A stretch of 64,000 bases of DNA from a virus: IMG/VR virus record IMGVR_UViG_3300005471_000014, positions 1-64,000 of that record; one strand, written 5' to 3'. The translations under genes were made by a program, and so were the position numbers. Each line of letters starts with the position of its first letter. The stretch's first letter is position 1. The notes beneath the pieces are model-generated. The model saw nothing but the letters and a program-made list of their open reading frames with translations, made no database searches and was not told the origin of the DNA. Shown here piece by piece: positions 29,760-39,672 of this stretch.

Positions 29760-30596
29760 ATGCCAAAACAAATGACTCGCTCAAAATGGGTCCCCGAACT
29801 CGCGCGTTCCATCGGTTGGGACCCGCAGCGTTTGCGGATTCTCTTCAACAAAAAAGGGCTCTTCGCTCCATTCGGAGACGATGACTCTGTAGGGCTGAAG
29901 ATTCTCGAAGACGCGAAGATCAACACGGCCAAATACCGAGCGGCGAAAGCCGCGGCAACGCCAGCAACGCCAACCGCGCCAGCAGCGACGGCGGGCGCGC
30001 CTACTGGGAAAGCAAAGAAAGCAAAGAAAACAAATTCCACCGGCGCGAAGATCAGCGCCGCGTTCCGCAAGAAGCTCGTGCGAAGGCTCGCTCGTTTACT
30101 GCCGCAAGGAGATACCGCATACGGCCAGCAAAAGGTGCGCGATATCCTCGCCAAACACGGGATGAAGAAGCCGTGGAACCATGATAAGAACGAGGCACCA
30201 GCCTTGGCGATCTTCCAGAAGGAAGGAATCCCGATCGACAAGTTCGAGTACGCCAATCCCGGCACGGGCACGGCGCTCGTCCCCGCGACCCCTTCAGCAA
30301 AACCTGTCAACGGTGCCGCGGTCGTCTACCAAAATCCGGAGGCGCTGGTCGGGAATCCGGGCGCCCTCGTCGCGAGCTATAACGAACTTCTCGCGAAGCA
30401 CGATGACCTCGCGAAACGCCACAACGACCTGCTAGGGCGAACCAAGACCTCCGCGGAAATCCTGCACACGTATGCCATCCGTTTGGTCAGCGCGCAGTAT
30501 CACCGACAATTGCCGGTGGCTGCGGACCCACTCGAATATCCTATGACGGCGCTGAACATCTTGCGCGGTTCAACCAGGCGACCGGGGTCTGAATGA
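29760..30596 (+). CDS. Hypothetical 278-residue protein with Ala/Pro/Lys linker
   Basis: Starts MPKQMTRSKWVPELARSIGW. N-terminal domain (about 1-62), an Ala/Thr/Pro linker then KAKKAKK basic patch (about 62-92), a second helical domain (KKLVRRLARLLPQGDTAYG...) and a coiled coil (YNELLAKHDDLAKRHNDLLG). It looks DNA-binding. Last + strand gene before the convergent late operon. Confidence 0.55.
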   Translation: MPKQMTRSKWVPELARSIGWDPQRLRILFNKKGLFAPFGDDDSVGLKILEDAKINTAKYRAAKAAATPATPTAPAATAGAPTGKAKKAKKTNSTGAKISAAFRKKLVRRLARLLPQGDTAYGQQKVRDILAKHGMKKPWNHDKNEAPALAIFQKEGIPIDKFEYANPGTGTALVPATPSAKPVNGAAVVYQNPEALVGNPGALVASYNELLAKHDDLAKRHNDLLGRTKTSAEILHTYAIRLVSAQYHRQLPVAADPLEYPMTALNILRGSTRRPGSE

Positions 30597-30651
30597 AATT
30601 TCAAACATGGATCATGGAGCGCACGATGCGGCTCAATATTCGAGAGGGACC

Positions 30652-31404
30652 CTATTCAACAGGCGCCTCGGCGCCGACATCCAGTCCGAGCGCTTCTAGT
30701 TCCTGCTCAATCTCCGCCATGCGATCCACGGCACTGACGTGCGCCTGCTCATCAAGGTCCCCTTCAGAGAGTCGTGTCAGCAGCTCAGTGTATTCGTCGT
30801 AAAGCTTTTCGGGATCGGCATTGGCATGCACCTCTCCGCCATCCGCCATCGTCACCGGGGGAGCCATTGGCGGCGCAGCCAGACTTCGGCGCAGACGATC
30901 CAGCGGGGACTCGAAGTCCTCGGACGGTTGTGGGGATGCCTCCATGAGTGCATCGCGTCCTGCACGCAGGGCCGCGATTGCATCGTCCTTGCCGCGGGCG
31001 ATGAGATCGCGAATTTCACGGCGCTCCTTCGCGGAGGGGCCAACCGGCTTCGCGACCTTGCCGCCTTCGGCGAACCGAAAGCGCCCGAGCGTGCTCTGCG
31101 CGTGGCGGATCGCATTGTCGGCGGCGCCGAGCTGTGTGCCTTGCATTCCTGACATCGCGTGGCCCATGAGTGGTGTCGTGGAAAAAAAATTGTGCCCGTG
31201 CCCTTGGCCATTATTCATTTGCGCATCCATTCCCATCTCTAGTGGCGTTGCGCCTCCGGCTGCGCGCCGGAGAATGCCGGTGCGTTTGTCAGCCTGATTG
31301 AACTCATGCGCTACGTGTTGCGGGATGCCGCGCTTCTTGGCAAAGGCGGGGTTGTGATCAGCCATCGCCATGAGGATTGCCTGGGACTTACTGTGCGACG
31401 GCAT
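30652..31404 (-). CDS. Virion-associated protein with ADGG motifs
   Basis: 250 residues from an ATG at 31404 after GGAGG. MPSHSKSQAILMAMADHNPA resembles phage virion proteins that open with a short MPSKSxxQxxxM helix. Repeated FAEGGKVAK and MADGGEVHA motifs recur in two other late proteins. C-terminus acidic and coiled. It is the last late gene and overlaps the ejection-type gene before it. Confidence 0.6.
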   Translation of the reverse strand: MPSHSKSQAILMAMADHNPAFAKKRGIPQHVAHEFNQADKRTGILRRAAGGATPLEMGMDAQMNNGQGHGHNFFSTTPLMGHAMSGMQGTQLGAADNAIRHAQSTLGRFRFAEGGKVAKPVGPSAKERREIRDLIARGKDDAIAALRAGRDALMEASPQPSEDFESPLDRLRRSLAAPPMAPPVTMADGGEVHANADPEKLYDEYTELLTRLSEGDLDEQAHVSAVDRMAEIEQELEALGLDVGAEAPVE

Positions 31405-33664
31405 CTTCATCCTCCGTGGCGAATGGGGCTGAATCCGGAGCATGCGGGTACGCTGCGTCGACCGCTTTCGGCGTCTGCTGCGCGCCGATGATTGTGGACA
31501 GCAGGATCGTGCGTTGAGTGGAGGGCCGCATCAGGAGCACGCGGCGCAGATGTCGCACTTTCGCCGGATCGAGAAGCGCATCGGCAATCGCGACGGTGCC
31601 GCGGTCGAGCGCTTCCTGTTCGGCCAAATCGATCACTTTCTTGCGAGGGGTCGAGAGCCATTTGAACGCGCTGGCGGCGCGCCCCTTCATCGCATTCGCG
31701 AATTCCGTGTCGTGTCGAGTGACCGAGCCGGCGACGGGCGTACTGCCCAAGCGCTTCGCGGCGTCCATCAGCTTCTCGAATGCATCAACCGAGTCCGGCG
31801 GCAACATCTCGCGCATGCGCAGGCGCTGCTGCGGGGTGTCGTATAGCTCGTTGCGAAACTTTCCGGGGACATTCACCTCGGCGCCGCTCTTCGTCTCGCG
31901 CTTCGCCGCGTTGAGGCTGTAGCCGAGCCACGAGCGCACGAGATCATTCCACGTCTGGGGGCTCTGCGCCTGAATCGCGCGCCGGGCGAGCGCAATCTGC
32001 GCGGGCGATACATTCTCATCGGAGAAGATTTGCGCGGCAGCGGTTGCGGCGTCTCGATCCTTGATTCGTGCCAGGACGCCGACCGGCCCATTTTCAAGCG
32101 GCGCAATCTGTGCGGCGTGCAGCGTCTTGTACTTCTCACGCGCAGCGGCGTACTCCGGGGTGATCTTGTCGAGCGCATCCACGAACGCATCGCGCTGGCG
32201 TTGTAGTGCGCCCGCAAGTTTCAGCTTCGGCTTCTCACCGCCGCGCAGCTCCTCGATCACGTCATCCAGTCCCTGTTTCATGTTATCGAGTGCGCGAAGG
32301 TCCGGCACCTGAATGCTCGCCTCGTCCGAGGCCGGGCTTGCTTTCATGCGGTAGAAGGCGCCCGTCTTTTCGCGGGTGAATTTCTGCGGCACTTTGGTCG
32401 TGACGTAGGGGGCCTCGTTCTCTTCCAGCTTTGCGATGATCTGGCCGCGTTTGAACGCTTCCGGGAAGTACGGCAGCTTCAGAAACTCCAAGATTTTGGG
32501 ATCAGTCACGACGGGCATCTTGGCGTATGCCGCCTCGTAGTCGGGACGGACTTTGTTACTCACCTCGCGCTTGGCAGTCATGATGGCGCGCTCCGCCGCG
32601 TTCGTGCCGGCGAGACCCGCGACATCAGCATTCTTCTCCGTCGCGATGGTATCGAGCACTCTGCGCGTGGCATCCTCGAATTGCCCGGCGCTCTTGAGAT
32701 CATGCGTCTCGAACTTATCCGCCGCCTTGGTCGGCGAACGCGCGGCGAAGCCTCGCGCCGCGATCAGCCGGCGATTCCCCGCCGCCTGCGCAAGATCAAG
32801 ATCGATGTCGAGGTCGGCTTTCGTTTGCTGGCGCACTTTCTCCGCGGCACGTAACTCACCCGGCGTCATGTCGATATAGCGACCCTTGTTGTAGAGGCCG
32901 ATCGGCACGCGGCCCAACACATCGCCGCCGAGCGCCGTGACTCCTTCTACCGCGGTCGATTTGGCAAGCCCTACAGGGTCCAATGGCTCGTCGAAAATCT
33001 TGCTCGCGATGTACCGCTTCCCGGCATGCATGGCCATGGCACCCGTAGGAGCGCCCCACCACGGCCCGGAGAGACTGCCCGCGATAGCGCCGGCTGTCTC
33101 CGGTGCGTTGGCGAGATTGCTCGCACCGAATCGCGTCCAGCCCGAACTGAGCTGCTGCATGTCCCCGTTGTCGTCAACGTAGACTGGCTTGCCGTCGAAG
33201 AACCCGACCCGGTTGATGCCTTCAGGGTCCTTCGGGAACAGCGAATCGGCCATGATGCGGCGTTTGGTCAATTCGTCATCGACGAGGTCGATCTTCGCCG
33301 TCGTGCCGAACTTCTGAACCGGTGACGGCGGGAGTGGAGGCTTGCGATATTGGAGATAGGGGTCCACGGCCTCGCGATCGAGCGCCAGTAGCTCGGGTTG
33401 GCCGTATACCTGATCCGGGTGCTCCGCTTCATACTTGCGGATCGCAGCCATGCGATCCGAATATTCCTGCTGCTTCTGAGCCTGAAACATCGCGGTCGCT
33501 TGTTCCTGCTTCGCCGTCGCAGACTCAATCGGCGTTTGCTTCTGAGCGAGGTAGGTCTGATATCGAGACCACAGTTGTTCCTGCGTAGTCCCCTCGGGCA
33601 CATCGGGGATGACCGTCCCATCCGGCATCGTGACGGCGAAGTGCTGTAGCTGCGGGCGTGGCAT
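31388..33664 (-). CDS. Large internal virion / DNA ejection-type protein
   Basis: 758 residues starting MPRPQLQHFAVTMPDGTVIP with DVPEGTTQEQLWSRYQTY, an N-terminus common to phage ejection or internal proteins. A Gly/Ala hydrophobic stretch (AGAIAGSLSGPWWGAPTGAM) could insert in the membrane, and the rest is long helical, charged repeats. Its position (last large gene after two helical, Gln/Ala-rich proteins) matches P22 gp7-gp20-gp16 and T7 gp14-16 layouts. Exact counterpart unknown. Confidence 0.6.
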   Translation of the reverse strand: MPRPQLQHFAVTMPDGTVIPDVPEGTTQEQLWSRYQTYLAQKQTPIESATAKQEQATAMFQAQKQQEYSDRMAAIRKYEAEHPDQVYGQPELLALDREAVDPYLQYRKPPLPPSPVQKFGTTAKIDLVDDELTKRRIMADSLFPKDPEGINRVGFFDGKPVYVDDNGDMQQLSSGWTRFGASNLANAPETAGAIAGSLSGPWWGAPTGAMAMHAGKRYIASKIFDEPLDPVGLAKSTAVEGVTALGGDVLGRVPIGLYNKGRYIDMTPGELRAAEKVRQQTKADLDIDLDLAQAAGNRRLIAARGFAARSPTKAADKFETHDLKSAGQFEDATRRVLDTIATEKNADVAGLAGTNAAERAIMTAKREVSNKVRPDYEAAYAKMPVVTDPKILEFLKLPYFPEAFKRGQIIAKLEENEAPYVTTKVPQKFTREKTGAFYRMKASPASDEASIQVPDLRALDNMKQGLDDVIEELRGGEKPKLKLAGALQRQRDAFVDALDKITPEYAAAREKYKTLHAAQIAPLENGPVGVLARIKDRDAATAAAQIFSDENVSPAQIALARRAIQAQSPQTWNDLVRSWLGYSLNAAKRETKSGAEVNVPGKFRNELYDTPQQRLRMREMLPPDSVDAFEKLMDAAKRLGSTPVAGSVTRHDTEFANAMKGRAASAFKWLSTPRKKVIDLAEQEALDRGTVAIADALLDPAKVRHLRRVLLMRPSTQRTILLSTIIGAQQTPKAVDAAYPHAPDSAPFATEDEDAVAQ

Positions 33665-33671
33665 GGTGGGG

Positions 33672-34985
33672 TTACTGCTTCGGCAAGTTGTAAAACGAGA
33701 CGGTGCCAGGGCTGATGGCCACTGCATCATCACCGGATGGGATTGCGGGAACGGCTGGCGGCGGCGCGGCGCCCTCTTCAGTCGCCGCTGCTGCGGGGGG
33801 CGCTGAGACCGAGGCTGGTGCCGCCGTCTGTTTTTTGGGGAAGAGTGGATTGGCGCGACTCCATTCGTCCAGCTCATCAAAAAAGTCCTCGCTCATGTGC
33901 CCGTGCTTCTTGCGATAGGCGCGCGCCATGCGCGCGACATCTTGGTCACGCTGAGCGAGCTTGATCGCCGTCTCAATGATGAGGCGATTTCCCTCGGGCG
34001 TCTTGCCGATCCCCGGTGTCATGCTCTTGAGATATTCGCGGTCTGCATCGGACAGCGCGCCGGGCATGCCGGCACCACCGGCTGGATTGCGTAGCGTGAG
34101 AGCAATCTCGTTCGTGAGCGCTTCGGCTGCCTGCTTCGCGCCAAGCCGCTTGTCGAGTGTGATGCCGAAACTATCTGCCACCGCGGCGATGGTTGCGAAT
34201 GTCGGAGTGAGCTTGCTCGTCTTCATGCCTTCCATGAGGTTCGACAGCCGCTCGTACTTCGCGATCTGCGCATTGGCATCGATTCCCGACTGAAGCATGG
34301 TGTTGTAATGCTTCGCCATGCCTTCGCCGACGCCTTTTGACTCCGCGCTCTCCTCCTTCAAATTCACATTGGTGGAACTGGCCGCCGGCACCCACGCCTC
34401 AGAATTCCTCGCCTGCGGGCGAGCGCGCCAATACACCTTGCCATCGGCACCAATGACCCGATCGTTCGGCAGCGCCGCTTCTTTGGCAGCGAGCTGCGCA
34501 CGGAGCTGCGCGAGTTGAAGTTGTGCCTGCCCCGTGCGTTCATCAAGCCCGGCCATGCTCGTGTCGATGCCGAGCAGTTCCTTTTGCCGAGCCTGCTCAA
34601 AAGCCTCCTTTTCGCGGAGCGGACCGGCGAGCGCTTCAGATACGTTCCCGAAGGTCTCGCCGATGCTCCCGGTCCGCGTTGACTTTCCGAGGGCCGACGA
34701 AATGGCGAGCAGCGGCAATGCGCTGCTGTAGCGACGCGCCACGATCTGCGCGCGGGCTTTCGCGAGTGCCGCGCGGGCCTGCTTGGAACTTCTCGCCATA
34801 GTGGCGAATGCTTCCGCGGCGCCGGGGATATCGAGTGCCTTCAGCCCGCCCGACGCGGAGACGCTGCCCATCGGTGGCGAGTCGGCGCTGTAGTCGTCGC
34901 TGCCCGCCTGTAGGGTCTCGTCACCACCTTGAGTCGTCTCGTCATCATCATCGGCGAGCCCGAGCGGGCTTTGCGGAGTTTCCAT
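33672..34985 (-). CDS. Ejection-type virion protein
   Basis: 437 residues. Acidic head (METPQSPLGLADDDDETTQG), Ala-rich helical middle (SKQARAALAKARAQIVARRY) and long coiled coils (AGLDERTGQAQLQLAQLRAQ). Helical Ala/Gln composition is typical of podovirus internal proteins. It sits between two other such genes. Confidence 0.55.
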   Translation of the reverse strand: METPQSPLGLADDDDETTQGGDETLQAGSDDYSADSPPMGSVSASGGLKALDIPGAAEAFATMARSSKQARAALAKARAQIVARRYSSALPLLAISSALGKSTRTGSIGETFGNVSEALAGPLREKEAFEQARQKELLGIDTSMAGLDERTGQAQLQLAQLRAQLAAKEAALPNDRVIGADGKVYWRARPQARNSEAWVPAASSTNVNLKEESAESKGVGEGMAKHYNTMLQSGIDANAQIAKYERLSNLMEGMKTSKLTPTFATIAAVADSFGITLDKRLGAKQAAEALTNEIALTLRNPAGGAGMPGALSDADREYLKSMTPGIGKTPEGNRLIIETAIKLAQRDQDVARMARAYRKKHGHMSEDFFDELDEWSRANPLFPKKQTAAPASVSAPPAAAATEEGAAPPPAVPAIPSGDDAVAISPGTVSFYNLPKQ

Positions 34986-34991
34986 GAGTTG

Positions 34992-36047
34992 TTATGGCCC
35001 CTCCTCGTCAGTGGGCGAGGATTCATCACTGGATTTGGACGTGTTCCAGTCCTTGAAAATTTTCGCCAGCCCCGCGATCCCAGTTGCCGCCGACCCAATC
35101 TGCGCAAGGGGCGATGGCCCGACAGCGCTCGCTGGTCCGGTTGCGGTCGTCGTTGAGGATACGGGCGCCGGCATTCCCCGGATCACAGACGACAACCAGT
35201 CCACGGTTTGTCGCGGATATTGGGTCTGTTTCAGGAAGTCCTGATACGCAAGGTCGAGATTCGCCTGCTGCTGCTGTTGCTGCTTCGTCCCGATCGTATC
35301 GAGCGCGGAGGCGCCGGTGATTCCAAGTTGCTGTTGCATCTGACCGAGCGCGCCGAGTTGCTGGCCGGCGGCCAGCTTCGCGCTCTGATCCTGTGTGCCG
35401 AGTTGCCCGGCGAGCTGCGCGACGCCGAGCTGGCGCGATTGATCCTGCCCGAACATTTGGCCCGCATTCGTGTACGCGGTGGAGAGCGCGGAGTTCGCGT
35501 TACTCTGCAATCCCTCCGTGATGTCGCGCGCCGCTCGATTGGCTTCGCGCTCGTGAGCCGAGGAACCATACTGTCCCGCCGCCGTGAATTTGTTGGTGAG
35601 CGATGGGTCGAGGGATTCGTCGTAGAACCGGCGCGCTTCGAGCTTCGAGCGATCAATCACGTTCTGCACGTACGGGTCCATGTACTGCGAGACTGCACCG
35701 GGGAAATTCTGCGCTGCCTGCGTCATGTACGGCTGTGCGGTCGCGAGCCCCCCCGCCCCTGGTGCCGTCGCGCTCTCAGTGAGCCCGAGCGCTTGGGCGA
35801 GCGGAGCTTGATACGAGTTCGCCGCTGTCCGCGTCATCGCGAACGCGTTCTCGGTATCGGGCGAGAATCCCGCGAGACGCGGACCGCCGTATGCTTGATA
35901 GGGTTCAGCCGCGATCGTGTTGGCGCGTGCGATCAAGCCCTTGTTGTAGTCCTCCATCCAGGCCGGGATGTTTGAGGAGCTAGAGCCGTACGTGGTGACG
36001 GACGGAGGTGGCTTGCCTTCAAAAAGAAACGATGCAACGCCGCCCAT
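34992..36047 (-). CDS. Gln/Ala-rich ejection-type virion protein
   Basis: 351 residues. WMEDYNKGLIARANTIAAEP-YQAYGGPRLAGFSPDTENAF is a motif I recall from podovirus internal/structural proteins, followed by Gln-rich coiled-coil repeats (GAGGL...QQQLGITGASALD, then KQQQQQQANLDLAYQDFLKQ) and a Ser/Thr tail. Coupled to the preceding gene by one base. Confidence 0.6.
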   Translation of the reverse strand: MGGVASFLFEGKPPPSVTTYGSSSSNIPAWMEDYNKGLIARANTIAAEPYQAYGGPRLAGFSPDTENAFAMTRTAANSYQAPLAQALGLTESATAPGAGGLATAQPYMTQAAQNFPGAVSQYMDPYVQNVIDRSKLEARRFYDESLDPSLTNKFTAAGQYGSSAHEREANRAARDITEGLQSNANSALSTAYTNAGQMFGQDQSRQLGVAQLAGQLGTQDQSAKLAAGQQLGALGQMQQQLGITGASALDTIGTKQQQQQQANLDLAYQDFLKQTQYPRQTVDWLSSVIRGMPAPVSSTTTATGPASAVGPSPLAQIGSAATGIAGLAKIFKDWNTSKSSDESSPTDEEGP

Positions 36048-37915
36048 CAGCGTCCTCCCCGCAGGTATTGCATTGGCGCCTTTGCGTTCGGTGAAATTTT
36101 TCCGCGAGCGAGTGCGGTGCCTTTGTGCTTGCGAAGCTGCTGACGAAATTCATCGAGGCGCTGTGCGCCTGCTTCGTTCGAGCCATCACCGAGGAGCGCG
36201 ACATCTTCGGCGGTCAAGACGTACTCGCCGTCCGAGAGCTGCGCAGGAATCGAATCGCTGCGACCGGTCCCCGGTCCTCTGACGTGCTGCGAAGAGATCG
36301 CAGCAAGTCCGCCACGCGCCTTGCCCAAGCCGAGATAGGAAGCGACCGGATGCGCACTGTTCGGTCCCGATCCCGTGATGACGCCCCAATCCACCGGCGA
36401 GCCGGAGATGTAGCGATTCACGAGATCGGAGGTCATCGCACGCTGATCGGCTTGCCACTCCTGCGGGATATCTGTGCGCCAGCCGCCGAAATCGGATTGG
36501 AACCACGGATCGATGACCTTACTCATCACATCCTGAGTGGTGGCGCCTTTGCCGATTGCGCCGCTCGTGTATGCCGCATTGATCTTGTCCGCCATGTCGG
36601 CGATGAATTTGTCTTCATCCTTCTTGCCGTACTTGCCACTGCTGCGCGGAGCGAACGCGCTGTGGCTGCCGCGAAACTCGCCGGCCACGGCTTGATAAAA
36701 ACTCTTTGGGTCTACCTGCTGAGAGGTGTCGTAGTTGCCGGTTTTTGGATCGAGCAAGTCGTAATACTTGTCGCGGACCTTTTCCTCCGCGTAGTCCTTG
36801 CCGTGGATCGCGGCGCCCGCGGCGCCAACTAGGCCACCGATCACTGCACCGAGAGCAGTCCCGATGCCGGGAACGATGCTGCCAATCGAAGCACCTGTTG
36901 CCGCGCCAGACAGCGCCGCGCTCTTTTTGTCTCCTGCTTGAATTGATTTCAGCGTGCCGTATCCGCCGGTGATGGCACCGAGCACCGGGACCGCTTGTGC
37001 AACGGTGCTGCCACCAACGCCGGCTGCGCCGGCAATTTGCGCCGCGCCCGTGCCGGCCTGCGCGTATCCCTGCACGCCTCCCTGCTTCAATCCGCCGTAG
37101 ATATTTAGAGCCCCGCCGACACCACCGAGCGCGCGTGATGCCGTCGAGGGACCGGCCTTAGTGACTGCACCAGTCGCTCCCGCTCCCGAATCGATGACGT
37201 TGCCGGCTTCGTCGAACTGAAGTGGTGGCGCGCCGGAGCCACTGAAGCCCGCTTCGGTCAGTGCATCACTCGTCGCCTTGCCCGATGCGAAGTCCGCCAT
37301 GCTCGGCGAATTCATCGAGTTGTATAGCTTCAGGCCGCTCTTCGCTGCGCCCACATAGTTGCCGCTCGCAAGCTTGCCGGCCGTGCTCGCTCCCTGTGTG
37401 ATGGCATTGTCATAGCCGAGCACCTTCGCGAGCGCTGCGCCACCTGTGAGAACGGAGCCCACGCCCGCCAAGTTGTTCGCGGAGGAGCCAGCACTTTGCG
37501 TCGTCGGTCCGGTTGGCGTTTCCGGGAGGTGCACGTAATCCGGTTGCGACGGCGTCACGTTCTGTGAATAGAACTGCTGCTCCGGACCCGCACCGTAGGT
37601 GTAGTAGTCGGGAGTGATCGCGGTCCGCGAACGGAAGAGGTCCGCCTCTGCTGAGCCGCCATCGGCCATGCGCTTCAGCGAGCCAGGCGCGAAGCCATAC
37701 TCGGCGGCGCCTGTCTGTGCATTCATTCGCGGCGCGCCCCATCGAGCGCGAAGCTGCGCCATCTCGGGCGCGGACAAATGCATCATCATCTCGCGCGCCG
37801 GCATTGTTCGCGCAAGGCCACCCCTTGCGTACGGTCCACATTCATAGAGCCGAACGGCGTGCACGGGGCCACCTCGCGCGAGCGTCGGGCTGCGCAGGAT
37901 CGTGGTCGAATTCAT
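36047..37915 (-). CDS. Large structural protein with hydrophobic Gly/Ala segment
   Basis: 622 residues starting MNSTTILRSPTLARGGPVHA. ARGG/ADGG motifs occur near both ends (YARGGLA, MADGGSA, KARGGLAAI). A central SIGSIVPGIGTALGAVIGGL-VGAAGAAI stretch is a likely membrane-active segment, as in ejection proteins. The C-terminal half carries LSDGEYVLTAEDVALLGDGS, which I recall from phage tail/virion proteins. Function: probably internal virion or tail pore component. Confidence 0.55.
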   Translation of the reverse strand: MNSTTILRSPTLARGGPVHAVRLYECGPYARGGLARTMPAREMMMHLSAPEMAQLRARWGAPRMNAQTGAAEYGFAPGSLKRMADGGSAEADLFRSRTAITPDYYTYGAGPEQQFYSQNVTPSQPDYVHLPETPTGPTTQSAGSSANNLAGVGSVLTGGAALAKVLGYDNAITQGASTAGKLASGNYVGAAKSGLKLYNSMNSPSMADFASGKATSDALTEAGFSGSGAPPLQFDEAGNVIDSGAGATGAVTKAGPSTASRALGGVGGALNIYGGLKQGGVQGYAQAGTGAAQIAGAAGVGGSTVAQAVPVLGAITGGYGTLKSIQAGDKKSAALSGAATGASIGSIVPGIGTALGAVIGGLVGAAGAAIHGKDYAEEKVRDKYYDLLDPKTGNYDTSQQVDPKSFYQAVAGEFRGSHSAFAPRSSGKYGKKDEDKFIADMADKINAAYTSGAIGKGATTQDVMSKVIDPWFQSDFGGWRTDIPQEWQADQRAMTSDLVNRYISGSPVDWGVITGSGPNSAHPVASYLGLGKARGGLAAISSQHVRGPGTGRSDSIPAQLSDGEYVLTAEDVALLGDGSNEAGAQRLDEFRQQLRKHKGTALARGKISPNAKAPMQYLRGGR

Positions 37916-37921
37916 TGGGAC

Positions 37922-38158
37922 CTATGTCGGGAGTACGACGGTCTGGTTGAATCGTTCGGCCCACTCGCGCCAGTCGGAGAACTGGAACGGGTTTGGCGGA
38001 CTAAAGGCGGCGATGCGTGGTGACTGGCAGACCGTCAGCGCCCACGTCCGCCAGCTCAGCGGATCATCGAGGCGCGGGGGCTGGCTGAAACCGATCAGCT
38101 CGTTTGTCATGAAGTCTGTCCACTGCATGACACTGAGCCCGCGCGGATCGAGGATCAT
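37922..38158 (-). CDS. Small late protein between connector and internal genes
   Basis: 78 residues from ATG 38158, overlapping the previous stop. MILDPRGLSVMQWTDFMTNE...PLSWRTWALTVCQSPRIA is a compact Trp-rich sequence. It resembles small proteins encoded next to tail hubs in other podophages. Role unknown. Confidence 0.6.
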   Translation of the reverse strand: MILDPRGLSVMQWTDFMTNELIGFSQPPRLDDPLSWRTWALTVCQSPRIAAFSPPNPFQFSDWREWAERFNQTVVLPT

Positions 38159-39672
38159 TGGGTAATGCGACCGTCCGCCGGTTCGACGTGCGCGATACAT
38201 TGACCCATTTGAAAGTCACCATTCACCGCATTGGAGGTGAACTTGAAGCGCATGAGCCGACGCACTTCCTTCAGATTCACAATCTGATTGCTCGCGTTGG
38301 TTGCGACATCGGGGAATGTAAAGGTCTCGCCGGGGTCCTCCGGCGCGCGTGCATTGGCGCGGCCCGTGACCACGACCGACATATCGCCGCTTTGAACGAA
38401 GTCAGGCTCGATGCGCGCGCAGCGCAGACTCTTGTTCACGGGCTGTTGCCCCGTGAGCATCGTGATGTCGGCGGTCGTGATGAATGCGGGCACGGGCTCG
38501 ACGATCGGACCGTTGATCGCATCCACTCCGGTTTCATGTTGCCAAAGTGTGTACCCAGTCGCCGTCGCGTCCACGTCCATCATGAGGGGTTTGCTGTAGA
38601 CCTTCGCGTAGATACCTGCGGAGCGCCCGCTATTGGGTAGCTGTGTGTCGTACCAACTTCCCTCACGCACGTTGAGCACGACGGCATGCGTGCATTCGGT
38701 CGCCGAGTCTCGCGGATAACACCACCAGATTTCGCCCCAGCGCGGAACCTTGATCGCGAACACTTTTTGGCGCCAGGCGTAATTCAAGTGATCGAAGAAC
38801 CAGTTCTGGTTGAACGAATTTGGGACTTCGCGGACCACACCATTGAAGGACAAAAACCGATCGACGCCCGCCCAGTAATACACGCCGTCGTATTCGATGA
38901 CACTCTGTGAGGAGAGGATCGAGGACTCAGAGGAAATCGTATCGAAGCTAAACGGAACGCCGCTCAGAATGCTGGAATTGAACGACATACGGACAAGTGA
39001 ATCGAGTGACCACAGAAGCCCCGCCGGTCCACTGCCGCCACCTCGAAGCGGTAGGCCCCGCACGATCTTCTGCCCCGTAACGAACGCCGCATCCGGCGGG
39101 GTCGTCACATCGTTTGCCGGAGAGACATCGACTCGGCCGCCGTTGCCGTAACTGACGAGAAACGGCGAGAGCACCATGACTCCACCACTCTGCGGGTCCA
39201 TGGCAGTCGCGACGAGTGCGGCGGTTCCGGTTACATCTCCGTAGTAGATCGCGGTTTCCGTATCGCTGCTGATGTCATCGAGATTCAGCGCAGCGTGCGC
39301 GACGAGAATCGTATCCGTAGCCGACACGTTGTTGTTCATCGCGTCGAACTGCCAGAGATTGTTCGCATCGAGCGGGAACGCGGCCGGTGTGCGATTGTGA
39401 AGACCGATCAGAATGCCGGCGGAATCCACTTGCGCCTGCTGCAGCATGCTCTGACTACCGACGTGTACGTACTGCACGGCGTTCTGCGAATACGAACTCA
39501 TGCCGTACACGCGCTCGGTGAAGGTGGAACTGATTCCGCGATAGCCGCCGATTTTGCGAGGCAGCCCACGGCTGAAGCGACACCATTGTCCGTCCGTGTA
39601 GTTGTTGCCCTCGAATTCGGTACCATCGCGTTTGATACCCGGATCACTGCGAATGACGATCGGGCTTTCCAT
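38155..39672 (-). CDS. Tail hub / packaged-DNA stabilisation protein (gp10-like)
   Basis: 505 residues. MESPIVIRSDPGIKRDGTEF-EGNNYTDGQWCRFSRGLPRK-IGGYR is the characteristic opening of podovirus nozzle or stabilisation proteins; the rest is beta-rich with repeated Trp/Tyr strands (IEYDGVYYWAGVDRFLSFNG), fitting a beta-propeller as in P22 gp10. It would close the portal channel below the gp4-like adaptor encoded at 42092-42739. Neighbouring fibres attach to it. Confidence 0.75.
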   Translation of the reverse strand: MESPIVIRSDPGIKRDGTEFEGNNYTDGQWCRFSRGLPRKIGGYRGISSTFTERVYGMSSYSQNAVQYVHVGSQSMLQQAQVDSAGILIGLHNRTPAAFPLDANNLWQFDAMNNNVSATDTILVAHAALNLDDISSDTETAIYYGDVTGTAALVATAMDPQSGGVMVLSPFLVSYGNGGRVDVSPANDVTTPPDAAFVTGQKIVRGLPLRGGGSGPAGLLWSLDSLVRMSFNSSILSGVPFSFDTISSESSILSSQSVIEYDGVYYWAGVDRFLSFNGVVREVPNSFNQNWFFDHLNYAWRQKVFAIKVPRWGEIWWCYPRDSATECTHAVVLNVREGSWYDTQLPNSGRSAGIYAKVYSKPLMMDVDATATGYTLWQHETGVDAINGPIVEPVPAFITTADITMLTGQQPVNKSLRCARIEPDFVQSGDMSVVVTGRANARAPEDPGETFTFPDVATNASNQIVNLKEVRRLMRFKFTSNAVNGDFQMGQCIAHVEPADGRITQ